DNA from: UBA940 sp031548515
Lineage (GTDB): Bacteria > Bacteroidota > Bacteroidia > Bacteroidales > Rikenellaceae
Reading direction: 5' to 3'
Length of the DNA: 64,000 nucleotides
Assembly: GCA_031548515.1 (NCBI GenBank)
Contig: JAVBRB010000014.1
Span: forward strand, 1 to 64,000
Position 1 is the first letter of the stretch. Each line of letters opens with the position of its first letter. Below the pieces are notes generated by a model. The model did no database searches and had not been told where the DNA came from. It saw nothing but the letters and a program-made list of their open reading frames with translations. Below, piece by piece: positions 1-8,334 of the stretch. Both the position numbers and the translations under genes were made by a program.

Positions 1-25
1 AAATACAGGAAACCGCACCGGAACC

Positions 26-92
26 ACCTTATCACCGCCGTGACAATCAGCTGACAAACAATTTGTTAAATAATGAAAATCTTAACACCGCC
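26..92 (-). promoter_or_regulatory. Spaced upstream element, copy A
   Basis: Four sequence blocks here recur at identical spacing in 10764-10830 upstream of the pseudopilin operon: ACCTTATCAC (26-35), CTG (51-53), CAATTTGTT (59-67) and AAATCTTAACAC followed by N and GCC (77-92). The DNA between the blocks is not conserved, which points to protein-binding sites rather than a simple repeat. The TTAACAC-like cores lie 53 bp apart, about five helical turns. By analogy with copy B, the element would serve a leftward gene starting before position 1, which cannot be seen. Nothing else was recognised in 1-275. The short ORFs there look like chance. Confidence 0.4.
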
Positions 93-275
93 GATTCCCG
101 AATCTTGAATCTCTTTTTTGCATCCATACAGACCGGAATGACATATAATCACGTTGTTTTTTATGCGCTATTACAATCCCGCCAAAGGCACCTCGCCAAG
201 CTTTACCGGCAACATTCCCGAATGGGGCTGGCAGCAAAAGGGCGGGCGAGATGAACGTCACGGGTGCTTTCGGCC

Positions 276-854
276 TCAAAAATTTCTATCTACGAGCAAT
301 TCCTGCATCTTTTTATTGAGGCGTTTCTTTAGGCGGTTGCGTTTCACGTAAACAGAATTGAGATTTGTCAGGCCGTAGATGATTTTCAGTTCGCGGCTGC
401 TGAAACCCGCCATTAAGAAGGTCCACAATTCTGCGTCCTCACATCTCAACTCTTTACACGTCCTGTTGTATTTCGGAGTTCGCAGCAATGCGTCCGGATC
501 TATAATACCATGCGCACGCAGCGATTCGACGCTGACCATTTCAAGAAATTTGCTGTGAAATTTTGCCGGATTTTCGTCGTAAATGAAAGCATTATCGATC
601 ATATTACGCAGCAGGAGCATCAATCGGTGTGCTTCCTTGGCGTAAACGCGTTCGCGCTTGTAACGCCACGCAACGAAGATTTCGTACGCAAAAGCGCCGA
701 AAATGATTGCCAGATAGGCATACAGGAATATTATCCATATCCGGAAGTTCAATATTATCCATAAGAACAAAAGGATCAGGGCATGTGCCGGTAACTGCAT
801 TGTGAGATAGCCTTTTACTCTTTTTTTTATATGTTTGGTCATCGTAGTTGGCAA
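276..854 (-). CDS. Membrane protein with C-terminal helix-turn-helix
   Basis: A 192-residue protein. Residues about 22-62 form one or two hydrophobic membrane segments, followed by a basic WRYKRER stretch. The C-terminal ~50 residues (FLMAGFSSRELKIIYGL, then VYVKRNRLKKRL) resemble the LuxR/sigma-region-4-type HTH that ends many Bacteroidota TPR-HTH regulators. There are no TPRs or sensor domain, so this is a minimal membrane-tethered DNA-binding protein. It follows gspF by 20 bp on the same strand and is probably the last gene of the secretion operon, so a regulatory role for that locus is inferred. Met codons at 842 and 800 are alternative starts. The exact family was not identified. Confidence 0.6.
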   Translation of the reverse strand: MPTTMTKHIKKRVKGYLTMQLPAHALILLFLWIILNFRIWIIFLYAYLAIIFGAFAYEIFVAWRYKRERVYAKEAHRLMLLLRNMIDNAFIYDENPAKFHSKFLEMVSVESLRAHGIIDPDALLRTPKYNRTCKELRCEDAELWTFLMAGFSSRELKIIYGLTNLNSVYVKRNRLKKRLNKKMQELLVDRNF

Positions 855-874
855 AAAAGTGGGAAGAAGTCCGT

Positions 875-1981
875 TTATCCCATGATCCCTCCGAGCTTGA
901 ACATCGGGAGGTACATGGAGATCAATATTATGGCGACGAGTGCACCGACAATCAGTATTAGAGCAGGTTCCAGGATATTACCCAGGCCGCACAGGCGGTG
1001 CTCAAGCTCTTTGGTTAGGTCTTCGCCCTGTTTCTGGAGCATCTCCGGCAGGCGATTGGTCTCTTCACCGACACGCAGCAGGGTTGTAAGCTTTTTCTCG
1101 TAAAGGCGTGGGTATTTCTCGAGATTGGCGGAGAACAGTTCGCCTTTTTCGAGTCCTTTTGCAATGGCGTCGAACGAACATTCGTAAGGCCAGAACCGGA
1201 TTATGGATCGGAGCATCCGTATCCCAGTCAGCAGGGGCACGCCCGAGCTGGTAAGCAGGTATAGCAGTTTACAAAAAGAGGCTTGGTGGTTCATGCGGAT
1301 GATATCGCCGGCAACAGGTACAGCAAGGCCGGTCCCGGAGAGTGCGGAACGCACGGCCGGCGTATCCCTGAACATGTATAGAAGTGCCCCGCCACCGGTA
1401 ACTGCCAGCGCCACGGACGCGGCGTAATAGGGGAACCGTTTCGAGACTGTGATTATCCACCGTGTCATGCCAGGAAGTTCGCCGCCCATGCGCGAGTAGA
1501 CCTGTTCGAACATCGGGACTATTACGGCCAGCATGAATATCACGACCACGACGGCCATAATCATGATAATGAAGGGATAGCTAACGGCCGACGATACCAT
1601 CCGAGCCTGCTGAATCTTTTTGCGGTAATAGTCGGTAAGGAAGGCGAGCGAATCGGTGAGGCGGCCGGTTTCCTCACCGATCCGCACCACGCCGCAGTCG
1701 AGCACCGAGAATTTGCCACAGCCTCCCATAGCCTGCCACAACGACGATCCGGCTATTACCTCACGGTAGAGCCGCCCCAGGATGTTTTTAATGTTTTTAT
1801 CTGTTTCGCCGTCGATAAGCAGTCCGAAGGCGTGTGAGAAATCGAGTCCGGACGAGAGCAGCGAATGAAGTTCCGAAAAGAGCGTCTCCTTACGGGCGTC
1901 CTTTACTGGTTTCTCGGATAGTTTTTTGATGATTTCGGCGAGGTCAAAGTTCTTCATAGGCATATTGGGTTTCCTGTTCAC
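875..1981 (-). CDS. GspF/PilC-like inner-membrane platform protein
   Basis: A 368-residue polytopic protein of the type II secretion / type IV pilus platform family, which couples the cytoplasmic ATPase to pseudopilin assembly. It has two T2SSF repeats: the first contains LHSLLSSGLDFSHAFGLL (~residues 27-45) and the second LLYLLTSSGVPLLTGIRML (~240). Hydrophobic segments lie near residues 145-170, 190-210 and 335-360, the usual three-TM layout. The protein is slightly shorter than typical GspF (~400) because the N-terminal cytoplasmic part is short. The start at 1981 overlaps the upstream pseudopilin gene by 38 bp; Met codons at 1963 and 1957 reduce the overlap and are equally plausible. Confidence 0.9.
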   Translation of the reverse strand: MNRKPNMPMKNFDLAEIIKKLSEKPVKDARKETLFSELHSLLSSGLDFSHAFGLLIDGETDKNIKNILGRLYREVIAGSSLWQAMGGCGKFSVLDCGVVRIGEETGRLTDSLAFLTDYYRKKIQQARMVSSAVSYPFIIMIMAVVVVIFMLAVIVPMFEQVYSRMGGELPGMTRWIITVSKRFPYYAASVALAVTGGGALLYMFRDTPAVRSALSGTGLAVPVAGDIIRMNHQASFCKLLYLLTSSGVPLLTGIRMLRSIIRFWPYECSFDAIAKGLEKGELFSANLEKYPRLYEKKLTTLLRVGEETNRLPEMLQKQGEDLTKELEHRLCGLGNILEPALILIVGALVAIILISMYLPMFKLGGIMG

Positions 1982-2456
1982 GTAGATTTTCTATGATCTG
2001 CCTGTCGACAGGCGGTTTGACAGGGAATGAGATCTCCAGGCAATCGCCTGAAGATGCGGCTATGGTAAGGCATATGCTGTCGGCACCCGTCGTTTGCCGG
2101 CTGTCGGAGATTCTCAGCCGGGATATTCCTGTTATCAGGGTATCTGCCATTGGACCCAGGCTGGCAATGAGCAACGAGTCCATTTCTGCCAGATCGGCGA
2201 ATCCGTTGCCTTGGCAGAAGAGCCTGACAGAGCCTGTTCCGGAAGAAACGCTGTCGGCAGTCGCGGCCAGGTATTGCAGGCGGTAATAGCCATCATACAA
2301 GCGCATATTGGCGGTTATTTCTGCCGTCTTGCGCTGTGTATAGCGGTTGAACACCACCAGTCCGTCCATTACGGCAAGGAATATCACTCCGGCAACGATC
2401 ATCATTACGAGTGTTTCAGACAGAGTCCATCCGGGTATTTGTCTCGGTTTAGTCAT
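1944..2456 (-). CDS. Minor pseudopilin (GspJ/H-like)
   Basis: A 170-residue protein beginning with a class III (prepilin) leader: MTKPRQIPG, then WTLSE. Cleavage would fall after Gly9, leaving Glu at +5 of the mature protein, followed by a hydrophobic helix (TLVMMIVAGVIFLAVMDG). The globular part is not recognisable by motif. Position, size and the +5 Glu suggest a minor pseudopilin such as GspJ or GspH. The gene overlaps the preceding pseudopilin gene by 8 bp and sits directly before gspF, the order expected for a co-translated tip complex. Assignment to J rather than H is a guess. Confidence 0.75.
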   Translation of the reverse strand: MTKPRQIPGWTLSETLVMMIVAGVIFLAVMDGLVVFNRYTQRKTAEITANMRLYDGYYRLQYLAATADSVSSGTGSVRLFCQGNGFADLAEMDSLLIASLGPMADTLITGISRLRISDSRQTTGADSICLTIAASSGDCLEISFPVKPPVDRQIIENLREQETQYAYEEL

Positions 2457-2811
2457 TGCGTTTAACTGTCAATTGCCGGTATTCGATGGTCTTGCGGCTG
2501 CCCGCGAGCCACGCGGTGAGTGTTACAGCCTGCATGTTCTCGAAGCTTTCATATGGAGTTATCTTTATCGTGATCTTTCCCCATTCATACTCCTCGCCAT
2601 AAGTCCTTTCCGGCCATATCCCACCGCAGTATCGGTCGATACAGGCGGTGAGCTGCCGTTCGGCTTCTAGAAGCGCATAGCCTTCGTGTTCGCGCAGGGT
2701 GAAGCCGGTGACGGTCGAAAGCGATATGGCGAACACCATCATGAAGATCAGCGAGGCAACGATCGCCTCGATAATGGTGGAGCCGGGCAGTTGCCGTTTC
2801 AGTAGACCCAT
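2449..2811 (-). CDS. Minor pseudopilin (GspI/H-like)
   Basis: A 120-residue protein from the chosen start MGLLKRQLPG. A class III leader ends at Gly10 and is followed by STIIEAIVASLIFMMVFAIS, giving Glu at +5. The ORF stays open to 2847, but the upstream extension (MAPRAAGEKGGK) lies deep inside the neighbouring gene and would make the leader unusually long, so the Met at 2811 is preferred. The gene overlaps the upstream GspK-like gene by 13 bp. The small size fits a GspI- or GspH-type minor pseudopilin. Confidence 0.7.
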   Translation of the reverse strand: MGLLKRQLPGSTIIEAIVASLIFMMVFAISLSTVTGFTLREHEGYALLEAERQLTACIDRYCGGIWPERTYGEEYEWGKITIKITPYESFENMQAVTLTAWLAGSRKTIEYRQLTVKRND

Positions 2812-4019
2812 TTTGCCTCCTTTCTCTCCTGCGGCCCTGGGAGCCACAGCGGTGCGGCCATCTCGGAGTTTTCGAGCACTGTAGCGTCGCAGATCATGTT
2901 TTCGTAATATCCGCGGGGGGAGTAGTAGACCGCTTTGTTCAGGAATACGGCACCGGAAACGATACCCTGGAACTGGGCAATGCCGGAGATATATACGAGG
3001 CCGCGGACGGTGGCAAGTCGCGACTGCTCGTAGTTGACGTTCCTCACGTTCAGCTCGTCTTTCATGTTGACTATGGCGTACCCATTGACTTTGCTGCCAT
3101 CTCCGATGCCTATGTATTTTTCGGAATAGAGGCCGGAAGGATAATCCAGCCTGACGTTCTCTTCTATGTAAATGCTGTCCGCGGCGAATGCCTGCAACGA
3201 GCCTATGAAACCTTTACTGATCCGGATTTTTTTCCCGACCGCGATAATATCGTTGAATCTGCAGGATGAGTCGATCTCGATATCATGCCCAGTCAGGATG
3301 ATGTTACCCGACAGATCGAGATATTCCAATCGGCCGTTGACTGAAAATATTTCAGGCTCGCTTTCCCGGAAACTGCACCGTAACGAGTCACCTGGTAGGT
3401 TGGACTGCTCGCGCAAGAGCAGTTCCTGCAGTTTCCGGACAACCGCGGCAGCCTCTTTTTCCGGCCCGGGCAGCTCCCTGTCGCTCTCCTTCATCATGGC
3501 CGAACCCATCTTTTCTCCGTCGAAGAATACAGAGCCCAGTTGGCCGTAAACGATACCGTTGCGCGGCACGCGTACAAGGCCCTTCAGCCTGGTTTTACCG
3601 GTCAGTGCCAGGGCTGTATTGTTGTTGCGGTAGAAAAAAGCGATGTCTTCTTTGTAAGCCGACCGCCTGCCGAGGATTTTCGATGAATGGATTGCGCCGT
3701 CGTATCCGTAGATTGTGACGATCTCGTAGAGTCCCCAGGGCCTGCGCTTTATCCTGATGCTGGAATGTGCGACAGATTCGTAAAGCAGAAGGGAGCTATC
3801 CTCATCCAGGCGTTGCATGACTTTTTCGGGATACTCTCCGTAGAGTGTGAAGCCCGACTCTATGTGCGCCCTTTGCATCGCGTCGTATCGATGCTTCGAG
3901 AAAAACAGGAAGTCGGATTCCCACAACGAAGCAAGCGACATGACTGTCAGCAGCATCAATACGGATATGACCATGACTGTCGGAAGTACCGCCCCCGAAA
4001 CATGCGCTATTTGTCTCAC
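2799..4019 (-). CDS. GspK/PilX-like minor pseudopilin with beta-helix-like C-terminus
   Basis: About 406 residues from a GTG at 4019 that lies 4 bp past the upstream stop. Translation could run open to 4163, but that stretch overlaps the preceding gene out of frame. The N-terminus reads MRQIAHVSG then AVLPTVMVISVLMLLTVMSL, a prepilin-like leader and helix with Thr rather than Glu at +5. GspK and PilX proteins also depart from Glu5. The C-terminal half (about residues 215-390) is a run of short beta-prone repeats such as GNIILTGHDIEID, DIIAVGKKIRISKG and FAADSIYIEENV, resembling a right-handed beta-helix or bactofilin-like fold rather than the alpha-helical GspK domain. It probably sits at the pseudopilus tip. 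The domain call is inference from sequence rhythm. Confidence 0.65.
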   Translation of the reverse strand: MRQIAHVSGAVLPTVMVISVLMLLTVMSLASLWESDFLFFSKHRYDAMQRAHIESGFTLYGEYPEKVMQRLDEDSSLLLYESVAHSSIRIKRRPWGLYEIVTIYGYDGAIHSSKILGRRSAYKEDIAFFYRNNNTALALTGKTRLKGLVRVPRNGIVYGQLGSVFFDGEKMGSAMMKESDRELPGPEKEAAAVVRKLQELLLREQSNLPGDSLRCSFRESEPEIFSVNGRLEYLDLSGNIILTGHDIEIDSSCRFNDIIAVGKKIRISKGFIGSLQAFAADSIYIEENVRLDYPSGLYSEKYIGIGDGSKVNGYAIVNMKDELNVRNVNYEQSRLATVRGLVYISGIAQFQGIVSGAVFLNKAVYYSPRGYYENMICDATVLENSEMAAPLWLPGPQERKEAKWVY

Positions 4020-4023
4020 GAGC

Positions 4024-4491
4024 TTAATTATGGAGATGGACAGTAAAAAGCTCCCCGTTTTTTGCGAACCTGACCGAGTCCGGCCAGGTTTCGAACAGTT
4101 GGTATCCGTCCAGTTTTTCGCCTGGAGAGAGCATCTGCTGCAGCCCGGCATGCTCGAACACATATAAGACCCTGCCGCCCGTCCTGATGGTACCGGTATA
4201 TTTTACCGGCGGGGATTCTGGGTTAGGTTCTCTGGACGGGACGGCAGTGTTTTTTTTTGATATATTCGACACATGCGGTGTGTGTGGTTTTGCGGCAGCA
4301 TTCTTCAGGAAGGGATCCTTGTATTCCAGCAGCAATTGCGGCTTTTCATCGTTTTCGGGTTTGGCCTCTGGCACGCGCTGCACGGCGGCCGAAGTGTCGT
4401 CCGGTTTTGCGAAGAATATTTTCCATGCTATGAATCCCCACACTGCGACCGCGGCGGCAATCAGAACATATGTCGTTATGCGTGATTTCAT
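4024..4491 (-). CDS. GspC/PilP-like inner-membrane protein
   Basis: A 155-residue bitopic protein: N-terminal TM (residues ~7-27, TYVLIAAAVAVWGFIAWKIF), a low-complexity linker, YKDPFLK (~56), then a small beta domain with YTGTIRTGGRVLYVFE and MLSPGEKLDGYQLFE. The DPF motif followed by an HR-like domain of the form GxI...V.......GE...GY is the pattern of GspC and PilP, which link the inner-membrane complex to the secretin. The start overlaps the stop of the lipoprotein gene by 4 bp, and the GspK-like gene follows within 5 bp. It lacks a PDZ domain, so it is closer to PilP or short GspC forms. Confidence 0.7.
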   Translation of the reverse strand: MKSRITTYVLIAAAVAVWGFIAWKIFFAKPDDTSAAVQRVPEAKPENDEKPQLLLEYKDPFLKNAAAKPHTPHVSNISKKNTAVPSREPNPESPPVKYTGTIRTGGRVLYVFEHAGLQQMLSPGEKLDGYQLFETWPDSVRFAKNGELFTVHLHN

Positions 4492-4910
4492 TGGGTTTCG
4501 GTTTCATCCGGTGCAGCCGCTTCGTCCGGCTCCGCGATCACTGTCAGGTCAAAAACCGACCTGACCGATCCGCAGGCCGAATTAAACGCCTGCATACTCC
4601 ATTGGTATTTCCCTGCGGCCAACCTCATGCGGAACCCGAGGCTCACCGCGAGGCTGTCGGGAAAAACTAGCGTGTCCTTTATGGCTGTGACGGCGTGCTC
4701 GAAATCGGGAGTGACGACCGAGACATGGTATTTTTCGGCTCCGTCCAGCACATCCCACAGAAAGTGCATATTGCCTTCCGTGATTCCTGCGTTATCCACA
4801 GGGGCGGTGACATGCACCTCTTTGCCCGAAATGTCGGTTTCGAGAATATCGCCGCAGGCATACATGAGAAGCAATGCAGGCAGTATGAGTGTTTTTTTCA
4901 TAATCATCAT
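4488..4910 (-). CDS. Lipoprotein of the pseudopilus operon
   Basis: A 140-residue lipoprotein with signal peptide MKKTLILPALLLMYAC; the lipobox Cys is followed by Gly-Asp, consistent with Bacteroidota outer-membrane lipoproteins. The start may be Met4 (4901). The mature part (VTAPVDNAGITEGNMHFLWD, then AEKYHVSVVTPDF and AGKYQWSMQAFN) reads like a single fibronectin-III-type beta-sandwich. It lies between the PilO-like and PilP-like genes, the slot where other systems place a pilotin or secretin-associated lipoprotein. That role is inference; no pilotin family signature was recognised. Confidence 0.65.
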   Translation of the reverse strand: MMIMKKTLILPALLLMYACGDILETDISGKEVHVTAPVDNAGITEGNMHFLWDVLDGAEKYHVSVVTPDFEHAVTAIKDTLVFPDSLAVSLGFRMRLAAGKYQWSMQAFNSACGSVRSVFDLTVIAEPDEAAAPDETETQ

Positions 4911-4915
4911 TGGGG

Positions 4916-5419
4916 TTAGTCTGTCATTATCTGTTGGATATAAATGGTACAGGTGAGCGTCTTTGTGCTGCCACGGTTACGCGGTTTAGTTGTGCAGTAG
5001 CGCGCGGATATTATTTTGCCGTAAGGCATATCATGTTCGATATGCCAGAGTAGTTTCACTATAGCGGCGAACGAACCCTGAACGGACAACTGCCCGGTGG
5101 TCAGTATAATGCCGTCTTTATCCGATGTGACGCAGGGCGAAAAATGCTCGATCCGCATATCTTCGGATTCTATGATCGGCAACAGTCCGGCGACCATAAA
5201 ACCGCTCAGGATCATTTCGGTATCGGTCGTGCTCACGCTTTGCGGTTTTGCCGACAGGGACCGGGTACTGCGAAGTTGTTCTATCTCTTGGCGGTACTTT
5301 CCGGTCATGCGCCATTGGTTCACCGTACCGCTTATGGCATACCGGTAGACAGTCAGGGGGACGATCATCACTACCAGCGCCAGCCATGCGATGCCTTTGT
5401 ATTTAGCCAGCCACGTCAT
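4916..5419 (-). CDS. PilO/GspM-like inner-membrane protein
   Basis: A 167-residue protein with one N-terminal TM (residues ~8-28, GIAWLALVVMIVPLTVYRYA), a short coiled region (YRQEIEQLRS) and a compact alpha/beta periplasmic domain (SVQGSFAAIVKLLWHIE, then IISARY and LTCTIYIQQI). The pattern of TM, coiled coil and ferredoxin-like domain with F-x-x-I-x-x-LL is that of PilO/GspM, partners of PilN/GspL in the alignment complex. The start overlaps the PilN-like stop by 4 bp, which supports the pairing. Confidence 0.75.
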   Translation of the reverse strand: MTWLAKYKGIAWLALVVMIVPLTVYRYAISGTVNQWRMTGKYRQEIEQLRSTRSLSAKPQSVSTTDTEMILSGFMVAGLLPIIESEDMRIEHFSPCVTSDKDGIILTTGQLSVQGSFAAIVKLLWHIEHDMPYGKIISARYCTTKPRNRGSTKTLTCTIYIQQIMTD

Positions 5420-6396
5420 AGTCTCATATCTATTCTGAATGTAAGGATGGCCTGTTCGCGGTCCTGCTCAACTGCTGCCAGCCTGACGGTGCCCAATCCG
5501 CCCAGCGACTCCGCGAACGACGCGACTGATTCAGCCGACGGTGTTTCGCCGCGTATTACGACCATGCGCACGTTTTGCTGCACTGGTTTTCCAGCCTCGA
5601 TATTTTTTGTGACGGGGGCGATGGAGAGTTCATTCAGGACCACTTCTTCGGGCGTTGCCGCTGCGATCCTGTCCGAAAGCCAACTGAACCGGTAGGGCAG
5701 GGTGCGGGAGAACTCTTCGAGCGCGGCCTGCCTGCGGCCGCTGCTCGCGGTGGCGGAGGATGCCGATTTGCGGAGCGCGGCGAGTTCGGTGCTTGCCGAC
5801 TGGAAATCTTCGTGCCCACCAGATGAGAGCATGAAATTGACCATAAGCGCCAACAGCACTATTGCCAGAATTGGCAGTTGTATCCGTTTTGCGAGAAGCG
5901 ACGCCAACCGGGAACCTTCTGCGGTGGGTTTCAGTACAATCTTCCATTTCATGTGTTCCGCATAAAACCTTGATGCGACTGCGGCCAAATGTTCGGCATT
6001 TCCGTCCGACAGGCATTCAGTGTACAGCGGCGTGACACCCGCCTCGTGGAGTTCCGTCCGTATCTTTGCAAACTGGCTGCGCCTTACGAAAGAGACGCTT
6101 CCGTCGCCGGATTTCGTCCAGACGAAAGTTTCAGTGTCGGACATCACGGTTTCAGCTATCCCGCCAGCAGAAGTATCTTTGGTTATAACCCCCTTGCCCG
6201 AGACGGCCACAATCAGCGGCGCTTTGTTAAGCACGCTTTTTTCCGCTTCTATACCTGAAAGGGTCCTAGTTTCGCCGGTTTCGACCTTTCCCTTCCGCAC
6301 ACGGTATGGGACAAGTTCCATCGCAGGTTCACCTTCGCTGCCAAACTTTATGTGAAGCACTCTGAGTCTGTTCAATATTTTGGAAAGGGTGTTCAT
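5416..6396 (-). CDS. PilN/GspL-like inner-membrane protein
   Basis: A 326-residue protein. Residues 1-165 form a cytoplasmic domain (VLHIKFGSEG at the start, LIVAVSGKGV near 80). A TM follows at about residues 170-192 (LPILAIVLLALMVNFML), then a coiled region and a PilN-type periplasmic domain (VVLNELSIAP, VVIRGETPSAESVASFAESL). Fusion of a cytoplasmic GspL/PilM-like half to a PilN-like half matches GspL architecture. No separate pilM gene is seen in the operon, so this protein probably supplies both functions. It is 4 bp overlapped with the PilO-like gene. Confidence 0.8.
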   Translation of the reverse strand: MNTLSKILNRLRVLHIKFGSEGEPAMELVPYRVRKGKVETGETRTLSGIEAEKSVLNKAPLIVAVSGKGVITKDTSAGGIAETVMSDTETFVWTKSGDGSVSFVRRSQFAKIRTELHEAGVTPLYTECLSDGNAEHLAAVASRFYAEHMKWKIVLKPTAEGSRLASLLAKRIQLPILAIVLLALMVNFMLSSGGHEDFQSASTELAALRKSASSATASSGRRQAALEEFSRTLPYRFSWLSDRIAAATPEEVVLNELSIAPVTKNIEAGKPVQQNVRMVVIRGETPSAESVASFAESLGGLGTVRLAAVEQDREQAILTFRIDMRL

Positions 6397-6408
6397 TGTG
6401 CGATGTTT

Positions 6409-8328
6409 TTATTCTACGAGTGTCGGTTTGATGAACACGTTGAGCTTATGCTCGGTCTTGTTGTCCTTGCTTTTGCCGAAGAACCATCTCAGTACCGGCA
6501 CGCGCGATATCCAGGGCAGCCCACGGTTGGATTTCTCTTTGGTGTTCTGGTCTATTCCGCCGAGCAGCACCATCTCTTCGTTCTGCACTCTGATCTGGGA
6601 TTTGAAACTGCGCGTGGCCGTTCCCGGAGGCGCTTCTGCTTCTTCGCGGGCGGTGAATTCGGTTTGGTCTATCTGGATGTCGAGTGTAATATGCTCGTCC
6701 TCGCTCACATAGGGGGTTATCTTGATCTCGAGGTTGGCGTCGATGCTTTTCCATGTGTAGGATTCGTAGGAGACGGGCGTCTGTGAGCCGTAGTAATTGT
6801 TCGAAACCTCCTTGTAGTATTTTGTTTCGCCGCTTTTCAGCGTGGCCTCGTGGCCGTTCAGTGTTGAGAGTTTTGGGGTAGAGCGCATCTCGATGACGCC
6901 GTTGTCCTCGAGAAACTGAAGCCCCAGGTAGAACCCCTCGCTCACCTTGCCCATATTGATCGCCCCGAAACCGTTGAAGGTATTTATCAACTTGTTTACA
7001 GAGTTTGCGTTGAGCATGATGTCGACGCCCGTGAGCGTCCCCTCGGATTTTACGCCTCTCTTGCCGAATCCTGCTTCTATGCCTATCTCCATGATCCGCT
7101 GCTTTGTGGCGTCGACGATCATGATCTCGATGGTGACCAACGGCACCCGCTTGTCTATCGAGCGCAGGAACGATTTGATGCGCGCGACTTGCTTCCGCTC
7201 GCCCGAAACGATGACGCTGTTAAGGTCTAGGAACTCACGTACCTGGATGCCGGTTTTCAGAACATCGGGGATCACTTCCGAAACCTTATTCACGGATCGG
7301 TTGTGCATAACGACTTTTTCCACGGCCACGAGCGAACTTTGCCCCGAGGCCGCCGCACCGAATATGTAGATGCCGTCCTCGTAGTAGTACGAAAAATCGC
7401 TTCCGCGCAGAAGGACGTCCAGAAGGGTTTCGAAATCGACTTCGCGCACATATATGCTCGTCTGGCCCGTCACGGGCGAGAGGAAATAATAGTTGAGCTG
7501 CTGTTGCTCGCACAGGTCGACGATCATATCCTGCACGTTCCCGCGCCCGATCTGCGCCGTTATCATGCCGAGGCTGTCGACCGACAGCTCCGTCGGGGAG
7601 AATGGCGTCCGGCGCTGGTATAGCGGGGCTGAACCCGTGCCCGGTTGGCCGTTAGTATGTTGCGAGGGAGGTTCGGCGGCGTAGAACGTCCACACGTGGT
7701 TCTCGCCGCGCTCGGCTTCAAGGCCGTTCATCGCCGCGATGCTCCGGACCGCCTCGCCGAAAGGCATATCCCTGATGTAACCCGAGAGCTTCTGCTCGGA
7801 AATGGCCTGGGGAAGGAAGAAGTTGGTTCCGGTCAGGTCGGTTATCTTCTTCGTCACGTCGGACAGCCTGTCGCCCGAGAGGTCGAAGCTGAGGCTGTTG
7901 CCGGCGATCTTATATAACACGCCCAGTATTTTGGCTTCGGGAGGGGGAGGGGCGACCGGATATATCGCCACGATATTCCCCACGACATCTATATCAAGGT
8001 TATACTCCTTGCACAGGAAATAAACGAGATCGGTGATCTTAGCCCGGCTGAAATTGCATGTAACCTGGATGTTCTCGGCTCCTTTGACGCTAAGATTGAC
8101 CTCCGCCGCCTTGGCGACGTTGCGCAGAAGTTCCGACAACGGTATCTTCCCTACGGATATATCGACTTCCGTTATATAGGTCGGATCGAGCACCGACAGG
8201 TTGGAGAGTTTAAGGCCGACCTCCGTCAGCCGCTCCTGTCCGGCGTCGGGATTGACGATCCTCTGGCCGCACAGGAACTGGACGGAAAGAAAGATAAGGG
8301 TTAGGGTTAGTAGTATCGGGTTTTTCAT
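6409..8328 (-). CDS. Outer-membrane secretin (GspD/PilQ/MshL-like)
   Basis: A 639-residue protein with signal peptide (MKNPILLTLTLIFLSVQFLC). An STN/N0-like domain (~55-130, VGKIPLSELLRNVAKAAEVN) is followed by further N-domains, including FGEAVRSIAAMNGLEAE and FETLLDVLLRGSDFSYYY. The C-terminal secretin domain begins near VPLVTIEIMIVDATKQ (~395) and ends with GLPWISRVPVLRWFFGKS and LNVFIKP, the classical secretin signature. It forms the gated outer-membrane channel. The STN-type N-terminus and absence of long GspD N1-N3 repeats bring it closer to PilQ/MshL. It is spaced 6 bp from the ATPase gene. Confidence 0.93.
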   Translation of the reverse strand: MKNPILLTLTLIFLSVQFLCGQRIVNPDAGQERLTEVGLKLSNLSVLDPTYITEVDISVGKIPLSELLRNVAKAAEVNLSVKGAENIQVTCNFSRAKITDLVYFLCKEYNLDIDVVGNIVAIYPVAPPPPEAKILGVLYKIAGNSLSFDLSGDRLSDVTKKITDLTGTNFFLPQAISEQKLSGYIRDMPFGEAVRSIAAMNGLEAERGENHVWTFYAAEPPSQHTNGQPGTGSAPLYQRRTPFSPTELSVDSLGMITAQIGRGNVQDMIVDLCEQQQLNYYFLSPVTGQTSIYVREVDFETLLDVLLRGSDFSYYYEDGIYIFGAAASGQSSLVAVEKVVMHNRSVNKVSEVIPDVLKTGIQVREFLDLNSVIVSGERKQVARIKSFLRSIDKRVPLVTIEIMIVDATKQRIMEIGIEAGFGKRGVKSEGTLTGVDIMLNANSVNKLINTFNGFGAINMGKVSEGFYLGLQFLEDNGVIEMRSTPKLSTLNGHEATLKSGETKYYKEVSNNYYGSQTPVSYESYTWKSIDANLEIKITPYVSEDEHITLDIQIDQTEFTAREEAEAPPGTATRSFKSQIRVQNEEMVLLGGIDQNTKEKSNRGLPWISRVPVLRWFFGKSKDNKTEHKLNVFIKPTLVE

Positions 8329-8334
8329 TTCAGG

